64,000 nucleotides of DNA from an uncultured bacterium. Its GTDB lineage: Bacteria; Bacillota; Clostridia; Christensenellales; HGM11417. Each line of letters opens with the position of its first letter. The stretch's first letter is position 1. The translations under genes were made by a program, and so were the position numbers. This document shows, piece by piece, positions 57,678 to 64,000 of the stretch. The stretch spans positions 1 to 64,000 of the forward strand of contig CAJMQN010000005.1 of the NCBI GenBank assembly GCA_905215695.1, given 5' to 3'. The notes under the pieces were generated by a model. The model was not told the origin of the DNA, searched no databases, and worked only from the letters and a program-made list of their open reading frames with translations.

Positions 57678-58862
57678 ATGTGGACGAAACGAAGGCATCG
57701 GGTCATGTTTGCGATACTGCGCCCGATCATGCGCGTCTATACGCGCTGGAAATACGGATATACCGCAAAAAAGTATCCGCTTGAAAAGCGTCCCTATCTC
57801 GTGCTGTCCAATCATCAGACGGGATTCGACCAATTTTTAATTGCGCTCTCCTTCAAGCGCCCGCTCTATTACATAGCTTCTGACGATATCTTTTCCAACC
57901 GCTACTCCAAACTCATCGAATATCTTGTCGCGCCCATTCCGAAGAGCAAATCGGCGAAAGACCTCGAACCAATCCGCAACTGCTACCGAATTGCCAAGGA
58001 AGGGGGGACGATCTGCGTATTTGCCGAGGGCAACCGCACCTTTTCGGGGAGGACGGAAACCATCGAACCGTCCATTTCCAAACTGATTCGCATGCTCAAA
58101 CTTCCGGTAGTCTTTTACCGCTTTTCGGGCGGATACGGGATTCAGCCGCGTTGGGCGAAATCGGTGCGAAAGGGCAGAATGACGGGGGAAGTGACTTCGG
58201 TCATGCCCGAGGAGGAGTGGAGCAAGCTCTCCGAAGAGGAGCTGTACCGCATGGTCTGCGAGCGATTGTACCACGATGAATGCGATGTGCCCGAGACCTT
58301 CCGTTCCAAAGCGCTCGCCGAATATCTCGAGCGCGCGTACTATTACTGTCCGGACTGCGGCGGATTCGGGGAGTGGGTCTCGGAGGGGGATCTCTTCACC
58401 TGTAAAAAGTGCGGAAGGACGGTGCGATATACCGGGCATAACGCCTTTGAAACGGTGAAAAAGTGCATAGATACCCCCGAATTTCGCACGACAAAAGCCT
58501 GGTACGACGCGCAAAATGCGTTTGCAAAGTCCTTCGATTTTAAAAAGTACGGAGAAAACGAGATTTTCGGAGAGAACGATATCCGGCTCGTCGAGAGTAT
58601 CCGGTGTAAGCGCAAGGTGTTTTTGACGGAAGGGCGGCTGTCCTTTTTTGCGGACAGGCTGGAAATCAACGGCTTGAAGTTCGATTTTTCGGAAATTACG
58701 GGCATGACGGTGCTCGGAAAGAACAAAATCAACTTCTACCGCGAGGGTAGAATCTATCAGATTCAGCCGCCGCCGAGGTTCTGCGCTGTACGTATGGTCA
58801 ACCTCTTTTATTCAACCAAGATTCAGACGGGAGAGAACGATAATGAATTTATGGGACTTTGA
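57678..58862 (+). CDS. PlsC-type acyltransferase with zinc ribbon
   Basis: I prefer ATG 57678 (ribosome site TGAGG), giving 394 residues. Residues about 20-200 form a lysophospholipid acyltransferase domain: NHQTGFDQF (NHx4D motif) and FAEGNRTFSG (FPEGTRS-like). A zinc ribbon follows (CPDCGGFGEWVSEGD, CKKCGRTVRY), then a C-terminal about 140-residue domain with beta structure, unlike classical PlsC (about 240 residues). Function beyond acyl transfer to a phospholipid precursor is unknown. It overlaps the symporter gene by 20 bases. Confidence 0.78.
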   Translation: MWTKRRHRVMFAILRPIMRVYTRWKYGYTAKKYPLEKRPYLVLSNHQTGFDQFLIALSFKRPLYYIASDDIFSNRYSKLIEYLVAPIPKSKSAKDLEPIRNCYRIAKEGGTICVFAEGNRTFSGRTETIEPSISKLIRMLKLPVVFYRFSGGYGIQPRWAKSVRKGRMTGEVTSVMPEEEWSKLSEEELYRMVCERLYHDECDVPETFRSKALAEYLERAYYYCPDCGGFGEWVSEGDLFTCKKCGRTVRYTGHNAFETVKKCIDTPEFRTTKAWYDAQNAFAKSFDFKKYGENEIFGENDIRLVESIRCKRKVFLTEGRLSFFADRLEINGLKFDFSEITGMTVLGKNKINFYREGRIYQIQPPPRFCAVRMVNLFYSTKIQTGENDNEFMGL

Positions 58863-60288
58863 AATCTGGAATTTCCTCGTACAGATGGGGATTCTCATGA
58901 CAATCCTGCTCCTATCCAACACCCTTCGCAGAAAGGTGCCCTTCATTCGGAAATCCCTGCTGCCCACTTCGGTCATCGCGGGAATTCTCATTCTCGTGCT
59001 CAAGGAATGCGGGGCGTTCTTCGGATTTCTGGACGAGGGTACGATGGAGGCTGTGACCTATCATGCCCTCGGACTCGGTTTCATCTGCATCGCGATGAAG
59101 ACGAACAAGGAAAAGACCACGAAAAAGCAGAGCAAGGACATCTTGGATTCGGGAATCGTGACGGTCAGCACCTACCTCATGCAGGGTATTCTCGGGCTTG
59201 CGGTGACGATTCTGCTCGGCTATACCTTCATGCCCGACCTGTTCAAGGCGGCGGGATTGCTGCTGCCCATGGGCTACGGACAGGGTTCCGGGCAGGCGTT
59301 GAACTTCGGAAATATCTTCGAGGGCAAGGGCTTCGAGGGCGGCGCGGCGTTCGGACTGACCATCGCGGCGGTAGGCTTTGTCTGGGCGTGTATCGGTGGC
59401 GTCATCTATCTCAATATTTTGCGCAAAAAGGGCAAGTTCAAGCCTGTTTCGGAACAGCAGCGCACCTATGTCTCCTCCGAAGAGGTGGACGCCCCCAACC
59501 AAATTCCGCTCTCGGAATCGGTGGACAAGTTCACCATTCAGGTCGCAATCGTCATGCTCGTCTATTTCATCACCTTCCTCGTCATGCAGGGAATCAGTTG
59601 GCTTTGCGACCAGAATTATCTCGGAACCTTCGGCACCAATACGGTCAAGCCGATGATTTGGGGATTTAACTTCCTTTTGGGCACGATTTTCGCGGTGGTC
59701 GTCAAGCTGATTATGAAGAAGCTGCGCAAGCACAACATCATGACCCGCGACTATCCCAATAATTTTCTGTTGAACCGGCTGGGCGGATTCTTCTTCGACA
59801 TCATGATTGTGGCGGGTATCGCGGCGATTAGGATTGAAATGCTCGCCGATCTCTGGATTCCGCTTGCGATTATCTGCGTCATCGGCGGTTTTGCGACCAT
59901 GTTCTACGTGGACTTTATCTGCAAAAAACGATTCCCAGATTACCGGGTGGAGCAATCCGTTGCCTTCTTCGGTATGCTCCTCGGAACGGCGTCAACGGGT
60001 ATGATTTTGCTGCGGGAGGTGGACCCGAACTTCCGCACCCCCGCGGCGAACAATCTCGTCATGCAGAGCATTCCCGCCTGTATCTTCGGATTCCCGCTCA
60101 TGCTCCTCATGGGTCTTGCGCCGCAGGGCGACGTGCAGACCCTCATCACCTTCGGTATCCTCATTCTGTTCTTTGTGGCGATGAATCTGCTCCTCTTCCG
60201 CAGCTGGATTTTCAAGCGGAAAAAGGGCGGCGGCGAACCGACTCCCGAGGAAGGGGAGTCCGCGGAAGAAAATTCCGAAAGTTTGTGA
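58843..60288 (+). CDS. Sodium:glutamate symporter-like protein (GltS family)
   Basis: A 481-residue membrane protein with about 11-12 helices. Regions such as SLLPTSVIAGILILVL, the two re-entrant-loop-like glycine-rich stretches GYGQGSGQALNFG and LLGTASTGMILLRE, and the last IPACIFGFPLMLLMGL match the ESS/GltS family, which imports glutamate with sodium. The C-terminus is acidic and cytoplasmic. It overlaps the acyltransferase gene, so both are cotranscribed. The stop overlaps the sigma-E-like promoter of sipL. Confidence 0.8.
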   Translation: MNLWDFEIWNFLVQMGILMTILLLSNTLRRKVPFIRKSLLPTSVIAGILILVLKECGAFFGFLDEGTMEAVTYHALGLGFICIAMKTNKEKTTKKQSKDILDSGIVTVSTYLMQGILGLAVTILLGYTFMPDLFKAAGLLLPMGYGQGSGQALNFGNIFEGKGFEGGAAFGLTIAAVGFVWACIGGVIYLNILRKKGKFKPVSEQQRTYVSSEEVDAPNQIPLSESVDKFTIQVAIVMLVYFITFLVMQGISWLCDQNYLGTFGTNTVKPMIWGFNFLLGTIFAVVVKLIMKKLRKHNIMTRDYPNNFLLNRLGGFFFDIMIVAGIAAIRIEMLADLWIPLAIICVIGGFATMFYVDFICKKRFPDYRVEQSVAFFGMLLGTASTGMILLREVDPNFRTPAANNLVMQSIPACIFGFPLMLLMGLAPQGDVQTLITFGILILFFVAMNLLLFRSWIFKRKKGGGEPTPEEGESAEENSESL

Positions 60289-60316
60289 CATAAAAGTTTT
60301 GACCTCCTCATAAGAT
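60288..60316 (+). promoter_or_regulatory. Sigma-E-like promoter of sipL
   Basis: ACATAAA (60288-60294), 14 bases, CATAAGAT (60309-60316). Same spacing and near-identical boxes as the putative sigma-E site of spoIIID at 20401-20429. Confidence 0.6.
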
Positions 60317-60354
60317 TTTAGTGAGCTTAAAAACCAGCCAGTTGGAGGTTAAAA

Positions 60355-61824
60355 ATGGAGAGTTTGAGTTACGCGGTGCTTCCCGTACAAAAATACGTGA
60401 AGAAGCTCCAAAAGCAAAGAGTGGTGGAGAGCGTCATACCCGCCGAGAGCATCGACAAAGCGCTCAATTTGAGTGCGAGCGGGGAAATCGGGAGTATGGA
60501 GAGCCTGCAGGGGGAGATGAACTTCTCGGGCACGATCCACTTTGCTCTCCTCTACCTCAACAAGGAGGACGAGATCGTATCGCTCTCCTATAAGGCAGAT
60601 TTTTCGGACGTGTTAAAGGACGACGCCGTCACGACCACGAGTCGGGCTTTCGTCTCGAGCGACGTATTGGACTGCTCGATCGAGAAACTCAACGATGCCG
60701 AATTCAAGGTGCAGTGCGTGTTCGAGCTGACCCTGCTGTTGACCGAGCGGGAGGAGCTGAACAGTTTGAACGAGGCGCCCGGCGTCTATGTCAAGAAGGA
60801 GGACAAGAGCGTTCAGCTCTTCGAGACCACGCTCTCCGACGTGTTTCAGGTGGAAGAGGAGAAGAACGTTCCGGGCATCGTTTCGGGCATTCTTTCGAGC
60901 GACGGGGACGCGATCGTCACACAGGTTGACTTTGAAAACGGCAGATTTGTCGTCGAGGGTTTTCTCTGTGTCAACGTCAATTACCGCAAGGAGGAGGAGT
61001 ACGACTCCGTTTCCCTGCAAATTCCCTTCCGCGAGGAGACCGAATACGCGGGCGAGGGAGATTTCAAAGCCTATCCGACGCTCGCGCTCTGCGAACTCAA
61101 CGTCATCGCGGCGGTGGACGAGGAGAAAAACGAAACCACACTGACGGTTGCGGCAGAGCTCCGCGCGACCCTGGACGTTCTGAAGGCGGAGAATTACCAA
61201 CTGACGGTGGACGCCTTCGTGAAGGGTTTTGTCTCCAACGCGCAGATTTCGGGACTCAACGCGCTTGAACTCTGCGACCGCCGTGCGGCACGGGCGGGAG
61301 TGGATGGCAGAATCGAGTGCGGAACGGAAATTGACCGCATTCTCGCCGTCGCAGAACCGCGGGTACATATCGCGGGCATCAACACTGTGGGGGGCGAACT
61401 GATTGTCGAAGGCGTGCTGACCGCTTGCGTGCTCTATGTGGACGAGGAAAACAAGAAGGGAAGTTTCGTGGTGGAAGTGCCCTTCCAAACCGACCCCGAG
61501 CGGATAGAGGGCGAAATTGCGGTGGCGTTCTCCCGTGGTATCGTGTGCGACATTCACGCGAGACTGCGCCTGCGCGGGGAGCTGGAAATCAGTTTCAAGA
61601 CGCAGGTTGTGACCGACCTCTTCAAGGAGGAGGGCGTGTGCGCGGTTTCCGACCTCGAAATCGTCTCCGAATATCAGAACACAAGCCTGATTTCGGTGTA
61701 TGTGCCGGGCAAGGGGGACAGTGTGTTTGAAGTTTCCAAGGAGCTGAACGCGGATCCGGACAGCATTGATTTGGAACAGTTTTTGGAGGGAGAGAAGGTC
61801 GTGGTGTTCCGCGGCGGCGTATAA
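60355..61824 (+). CDS. sipL: SipL-like SPOCS-domain spore coat protein
   Basis: 489 residues, ribosome site TTGGAGG. Three SPOCS (DUF3794) domains can be seen, roughly 25-130, 160-275 and 310-420, each with strands such as GEMNFSGTIHFALLYLN, GRFVVEGFLCVNVNYRKEEE and GELIVEGVLTACVLYVDEEN. The C-terminus (SVYVPGKGDSVFEVSKELN) resembles a LysM domain. This is the architecture of Clostridioides difficile SipL, which attaches the coat to the forespore through SpoIVA. Expression by sigma-E fits the promoter. Confidence 0.85.
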   Translation: MESLSYAVLPVQKYVKKLQKQRVVESVIPAESIDKALNLSASGEIGSMESLQGEMNFSGTIHFALLYLNKEDEIVSLSYKADFSDVLKDDAVTTTSRAFVSSDVLDCSIEKLNDAEFKVQCVFELTLLLTEREELNSLNEAPGVYVKKEDKSVQLFETTLSDVFQVEEEKNVPGIVSGILSSDGDAIVTQVDFENGRFVVEGFLCVNVNYRKEEEYDSVSLQIPFREETEYAGEGDFKAYPTLALCELNVIAAVDEEKNETTLTVAAELRATLDVLKAENYQLTVDAFVKGFVSNAQISGLNALELCDRRAARAGVDGRIECGTEIDRILAVAEPRVHIAGINTVGGELIVEGVLTACVLYVDEENKKGSFVVEVPFQTDPERIEGEIAVAFSRGIVCDIHARLRLRGELEISFKTQVVTDLFKEEGVCAVSDLEIVSEYQNTSLISVYVPGKGDSVFEVSKELNADPDSIDLEQFLEGEKVVVFRGGV

Positions 61825-61837
61825 ATCAATAGGAATA

Positions 61838-61878
61838 CCGAAAGGGCGGAGCGTTTTGGAGCGTTCCGCCCTTTTTTC
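61838..61878 (+). terminator. Terminator of sipL
   Basis: AAAGGGCGGA and TTCCGCCCTTTTTT form a stem around a loop containing a repeated GGAGCGTT, followed by T. Confidence 0.8.
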
Positions 61879-61887
61879 TCGCAATTT

Positions 61888-61896
61888 TGTTATAAT
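61888..61896 (+). promoter_or_regulatory. Extended -10 promoter of ispE (leaderless)
   Basis: TGTTATAAT (61888-61896) is an extended -10 element; no good -35 is seen. ATG 61903 comes after only six bases. Confidence 0.6.
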
Positions 61897-61902
61897 GGAA
61901 AC

Positions 61903-62733
61903 ATGAAAATCTATGCAAAATGCAATCTGTCCCTCAATGTCGTCGGTCGTCGTCCCGATGACTATCACGAGTTGGACATGGTCGTGTGCTCGGTGTCGCT
62001 GTATGACGAAATCACCCTGTTGGAGCGCAGGGACCGGGCAATCATCTGTGATATGGACGGCGTGCGGCAGACTTCGAACGCGGCGCTGTCGGCGGCTGTG
62101 CGATTTCGCAGGGCGGCGGAGGCGGAGACCGGACCGAGGTTTCCGGGCTGGACCATTCGCATCAAAAAGGGGATACCCTTCTGCGCGGGACTTGGCGGTT
62201 CTTCGGCGGACGCCGCGGGCGTTTTGAAACTTTTGGAGGAACGCTATCCGGGCGCGGCTGACATCCGCAGACTCTCAAAGATGCTCGGCTCAGATACGAC
62301 CTTTATGCTGAAGGGGGGCTTTGCGCGGCTGCGGGGGCGCGGGGAACGGGTGGAATCCTTTGTCTGTCCCCAAACACTGTACTTTGTATTTTTGGTCGGC
62401 GAGGGCGGCGTCTCGACGGGAAACGCCTTTGCCCGTGCGGACGAACAGGGCATGTGTGCGCCGAGCGACAACGGGGAACTGGTAGAAAGACTGCGGGAGG
62501 GAGACCTTGCCGGCGCGGCGATTCAAATGAAAAACGGTCTGTTTGCTGCGGCGACCTCCCTGAATCCCGAGGTGGGAGAGGCTGCGGCGACGCTCAAAGA
62601 ACTCCGTCCGCTGTGCGTGAACATGACGGGGAGCGGGAGCGCGGTCTATGCGCTGTTCGCCTCGCGGGAGGAGGCGGAGTCCGCGCTCGCCCGGGTCGGC
62701 AACCCCAAGGCGTTTTTGGCGGAAAGCTTATAG
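61903..62733 (+). CDS. ispE: 4-diphosphocytidyl-2-C-methyl-D-erythritol kinase
   Basis: A 276-residue GHMP kinase of the non-mevalonate isoprenoid pathway. Motifs: AKCNLSLNVVGRRPDDYHEL (usually AKINL.L.V.GRRPDGYH), ATP-binding PFCAGLGGSSADAAG, and MTGSGSAVYALF near the C-terminus. It phosphorylates CDP-ME to CDP-MEP. The -10 box is six bases before the ATG, so translation is probably leaderless. Neighbouring spoVT and a spoVB-like flippase are in the region where Firmicutes often carry ispE. Confidence 0.92.
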   Translation: MKIYAKCNLSLNVVGRRPDDYHELDMVVCSVSLYDEITLLERRDRAIICDMDGVRQTSNAALSAAVRFRRAAEAETGPRFPGWTIRIKKGIPFCAGLGGSSADAAGVLKLLEERYPGAADIRRLSKMLGSDTTFMLKGGFARLRGRGERVESFVCPQTLYFVFLVGEGGVSTGNAFARADEQGMCAPSDNGELVERLREGDLAGAAIQMKNGLFAAATSLNPEVGEAAATLKELRPLCVNMTGSGSAVYALFASREEAESALARVGNPKAFLAESL

Positions 62734-63022
62734 ATTTCCGCGCACGTATGGTCGCGAAAGTGCCAAACCTTGCGTATCTCCGTTGTCAATGTGGTTTGAT
62801 TTGTTTTCCCGTAGGAGCGCCTTATTTCCCGACCGTGCTTAAGAGCGAGCACGAAGTGCGAGTGTACCCCTTCGAAGTGTAGTCGCTCCTCGGGACCCGT
62901 ATGCGAGTGCAAGCACTCGCGCACTCCCCTCGTCGCGACTATAACATGGTCGGAAAGCGAAGCGCGAACGGAATATTCTTCCTTTTTTTGCGGACAATAC
63001 CCCCAAAAGGAGGAATTTTCAA
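62734..63022. other. Structured intergenic region between ispE and spoVT
   Basis: No gene is supported here. A nested set of inverted repeats is present: CCGACCGTG (62829-62837) with CATGGTCGG (62945-62953); TAGTCGC (62880-62886) with GCGACTA (62935-62941); GCGAGTGC-AA-GCACTCGC (62903-62920); GCAC-GAA-GTGC (62849-62859). Another pairing, AGGAGCG with CGCTCCT (62884-62890), is alternative. Together they would fold as a multi-branched RNA or a palindromic DNA element. It may be a regulatory RNA, an intergenic repeat or a mobile-element relic; no family is recognised. Confidence 0.45.
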
Positions 63023-63550
63023 ATGAAATCGACCGGAATTATCAGAAGAATCGACGAGCTTGGGCGCGTCGTTATCCCCAAGGAAATCCGCCGTGCGCTC
63101 AATATCCGCAACGGAAATTTTCTGGAGATATTCTGCGAAGAGGGGACGCTGATTCTCAAAAAGTTCAGCGAGACCGAAAATGTATCGGACGTATTTTCCG
63201 GGCTTGTGCGCTCCGTGGCGAAGGGAACGGGGGACACGGTGCTCGTGTGCGACCGCGAGAAATTTGTGTGCTGTGAGGGGAGTCTCTCGAAGGGCTTTTC
63301 GGGTGCGCTCATCTCTTCCGAGCTGTCCCGGCTCATTGCCGACCGCAAGGAAAATATGGGGGAGCGTCCGGTGCGTCTGACCGCCACCGACGAAATGGAA
63401 TACGAGGTGCAAATCGTCTTTCCCATCAGCAAGAACGGCGAAATTTTCGGCGGGTGCGCGCTTTTATCCAAGGACGCGTCCCACCGCGACCTGCTCGTAA
63501 GCTACGCGAAAACGCTCTCCGAGTATATCCTCGACCTTCTGTACGAGTGA
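63023..63550 (+). CDS. spoVT: Stage V sporulation protein T
   Basis: 175 residues from ATG 63023 (strong ribosome site AAAAGGAGGA). N-terminal AbrB-type swapped-hairpin DNA-binding domain (MKSTGIIRRIDELGRVVIPK, EIRRALNIRNGNFLEI) and a C-terminal GAF-like domain (about 55-175). SpoVT is a forespore regulator acting with sigma-G. It overlaps or abuts the following flippase gene, so the two are probably cotranscribed. Confidence 0.93.
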   Translation: MKSTGIIRRIDELGRVVIPKEIRRALNIRNGNFLEIFCEEGTLILKKFSETENVSDVFSGLVRSVAKGTGDTVLVCDREKFVCCEGSLSKGFSGALISSELSRLIADRKENMGERPVRLTATDEMEYEVQIVFPISKNGEIFGGCALLSKDASHRDLLVSYAKTLSEYILDLLYE

Positions 63551-63558
63551 AAGAGACC

Positions 63559-64000
63559 ATGCGCCGCCGCGGCAAAAACACCCTGATCGGCGGCGCGCTG
63601 ATTCTTTCGGTCGGGGGAATTCTATCAAAAATCATCGGCGCGTTTTACCGCATTCCGCTCACCAATATTTTGGGGAGCGAGGGAATGGGGCTGTATCAGC
63701 TCGTCTTTCCCTATTACATTTTTCTTTTGACCGTCTCGACGACTTCGCTTCCCGCCGCCGTTTCCGGGCTCATCGGCGGCAATCTCAAGCGCGGGCGTCC
63801 CGACCTTGCCGAAAAGACCTTTCGCGTCGCGCTGTTTTCGCTCACGGTGATAGGTGCGGCGCTTTCTCTTATGATGTACTTCGGCGCGCCCCTTCTCGCG
63901 GGCTTTTTGAAAGCTCCCGAACTTGCGGGCGCCTTTCGCGCAATTTCCCCGGCAATTCTGTTTGTCTGCGTCATCTCCGCCTTCCGGGGCAAGTTCTCGG
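63559..64000 (+). CDS. SpoVB/MurJ-like flippase, 5' part
   Basis: The window ends inside this gene; 147 codons are visible. From ATG 63559 (GTG 63547, overlapping the spoVT stop, is a possible alternative) it encodes several membrane helices: GGALILSVGGILSKIIGAFY, GSEGMGLYQLVFPYYIFLLT and later FSLTVIGAALSLMMY. This is the MOP/MATE superfamily polysaccharide- or lipid-flippase, SpoVB type (stage V sporulation protein B, needed for spore cortex). The order spoVT-spoVB is frequent in Firmicutes. Confidence 0.85.
   Translation, partial: MRRRGKNTLIGGALILSVGGILSKIIGAFYRIPLTNILGSEGMGLYQLVFPYYIFLLTVSTTSLPAAVSGLIGGNLKRGRPDLAEKTFRVALFSLTVIGAALSLMMYFGAPLLAGFLKAPELAGAFRAISPAILFVCVISAFRGKFS

Noticed and set aside
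1..64000. CRISPR arrays, insertion sequences or prophage
   Set aside because: No regular spaced repeats, transposase, integrase or phage structural genes were seen in the window.

Overview
The window looks like chromosomal DNA from an endospore-forming member of the Clostridia (Firmicutes/Bacillota) with a fairly GC-rich genome. The evidence is direct: homologues of the sporulation proteins SpoIIID, SipL, SpoVT, YtaF and SpoVB, two promoters resembling sigma-E sites, a CIRCE/HrcA-type heat-shock operator, an L10 leader RNA, and LL-diaminopimelate aminotransferase (DapL). A placement near Christensenellales-like gut lineages is only a guess.

Layout. 1-240: end of an rRNA operon (5S) and tRNA-Asn. 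240-2560: an AT-rich island next to the tRNA with an XRE regulator, a WYL regulator and a truncated GHKL ATPase, probably the remains of a transferred defence-type locus. 2565-9711: a sialidase-like beta-propeller protein, a TetR-controlled ABC exporter, and a three-gene operon (alpha-oxoamine synthase, short-chain reductase, CAT-like acyltransferase) that could make sphingoid-base-like lipids. 9776-20260: YtaF, a dGTPase-like HD protein, an ECF sigma factor with its putative anti-sigma and a VWA lipoprotein, a PadR/DUF1700/DUF4097 envelope module, an rRNA m5C methyltransferase, Hsp20 and dUTPase. 20370-29960: SpoIIID, an esterase, a zinc phospholipase C-like protein, a lone PTS IIC, a hemolysin-III-like protein, a two-gene surface-protein unit with a frameshift in a CT tract, NAD synthetase and serine acetyltransferase.

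29971-48708 is the centre of interest, a nitrogen-assimilation region. A leftward unit (type III glutamine synthetase glnN, then an ammonium transporter fused to P-II) faces a very long rightward operon: glutamate synthase split into three genes with purA between them, a glutamine synthetase-like protein that has lost two metal ligands, an ANTAR-domain antiterminator protein, carA, a carB-dapF fusion, pyrG and dapL. Three leader or intergenic terminators in the region (before glt, before glnN, before amt) share one design: a short hairpin with a six-base loop AAAGGN, where the loop and the 3' stem strand also form the 5' arm of a terminator-like hairpin. With the ANTAR protein encoded in the same operon, this suggests that glutamine signalling through the GS-like protein and the ANTAR protein controls nitrogen genes by antitermination.

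48753-64000: small membrane and zinc-ribbon proteins, an amino-acid kinase, pyruvate kinase, two TasA/CalY-type secreted proteins, the rpmG-secE-nusG-rplKAJL cluster (without rpoB directly after it), a PlsC-like acyltransferase with a zinc ribbon, a GltS-type symporter, SipL, IspE, a highly structured intergenic segment, SpoVT, and the start of a SpoVB-type flippase cut off by the window end.

Several genes (dGTPase, RNA methyltransferase, ispE, cysE) have a -10 box only 6-8 bases before the start codon, so leaderless mRNAs appear common here.
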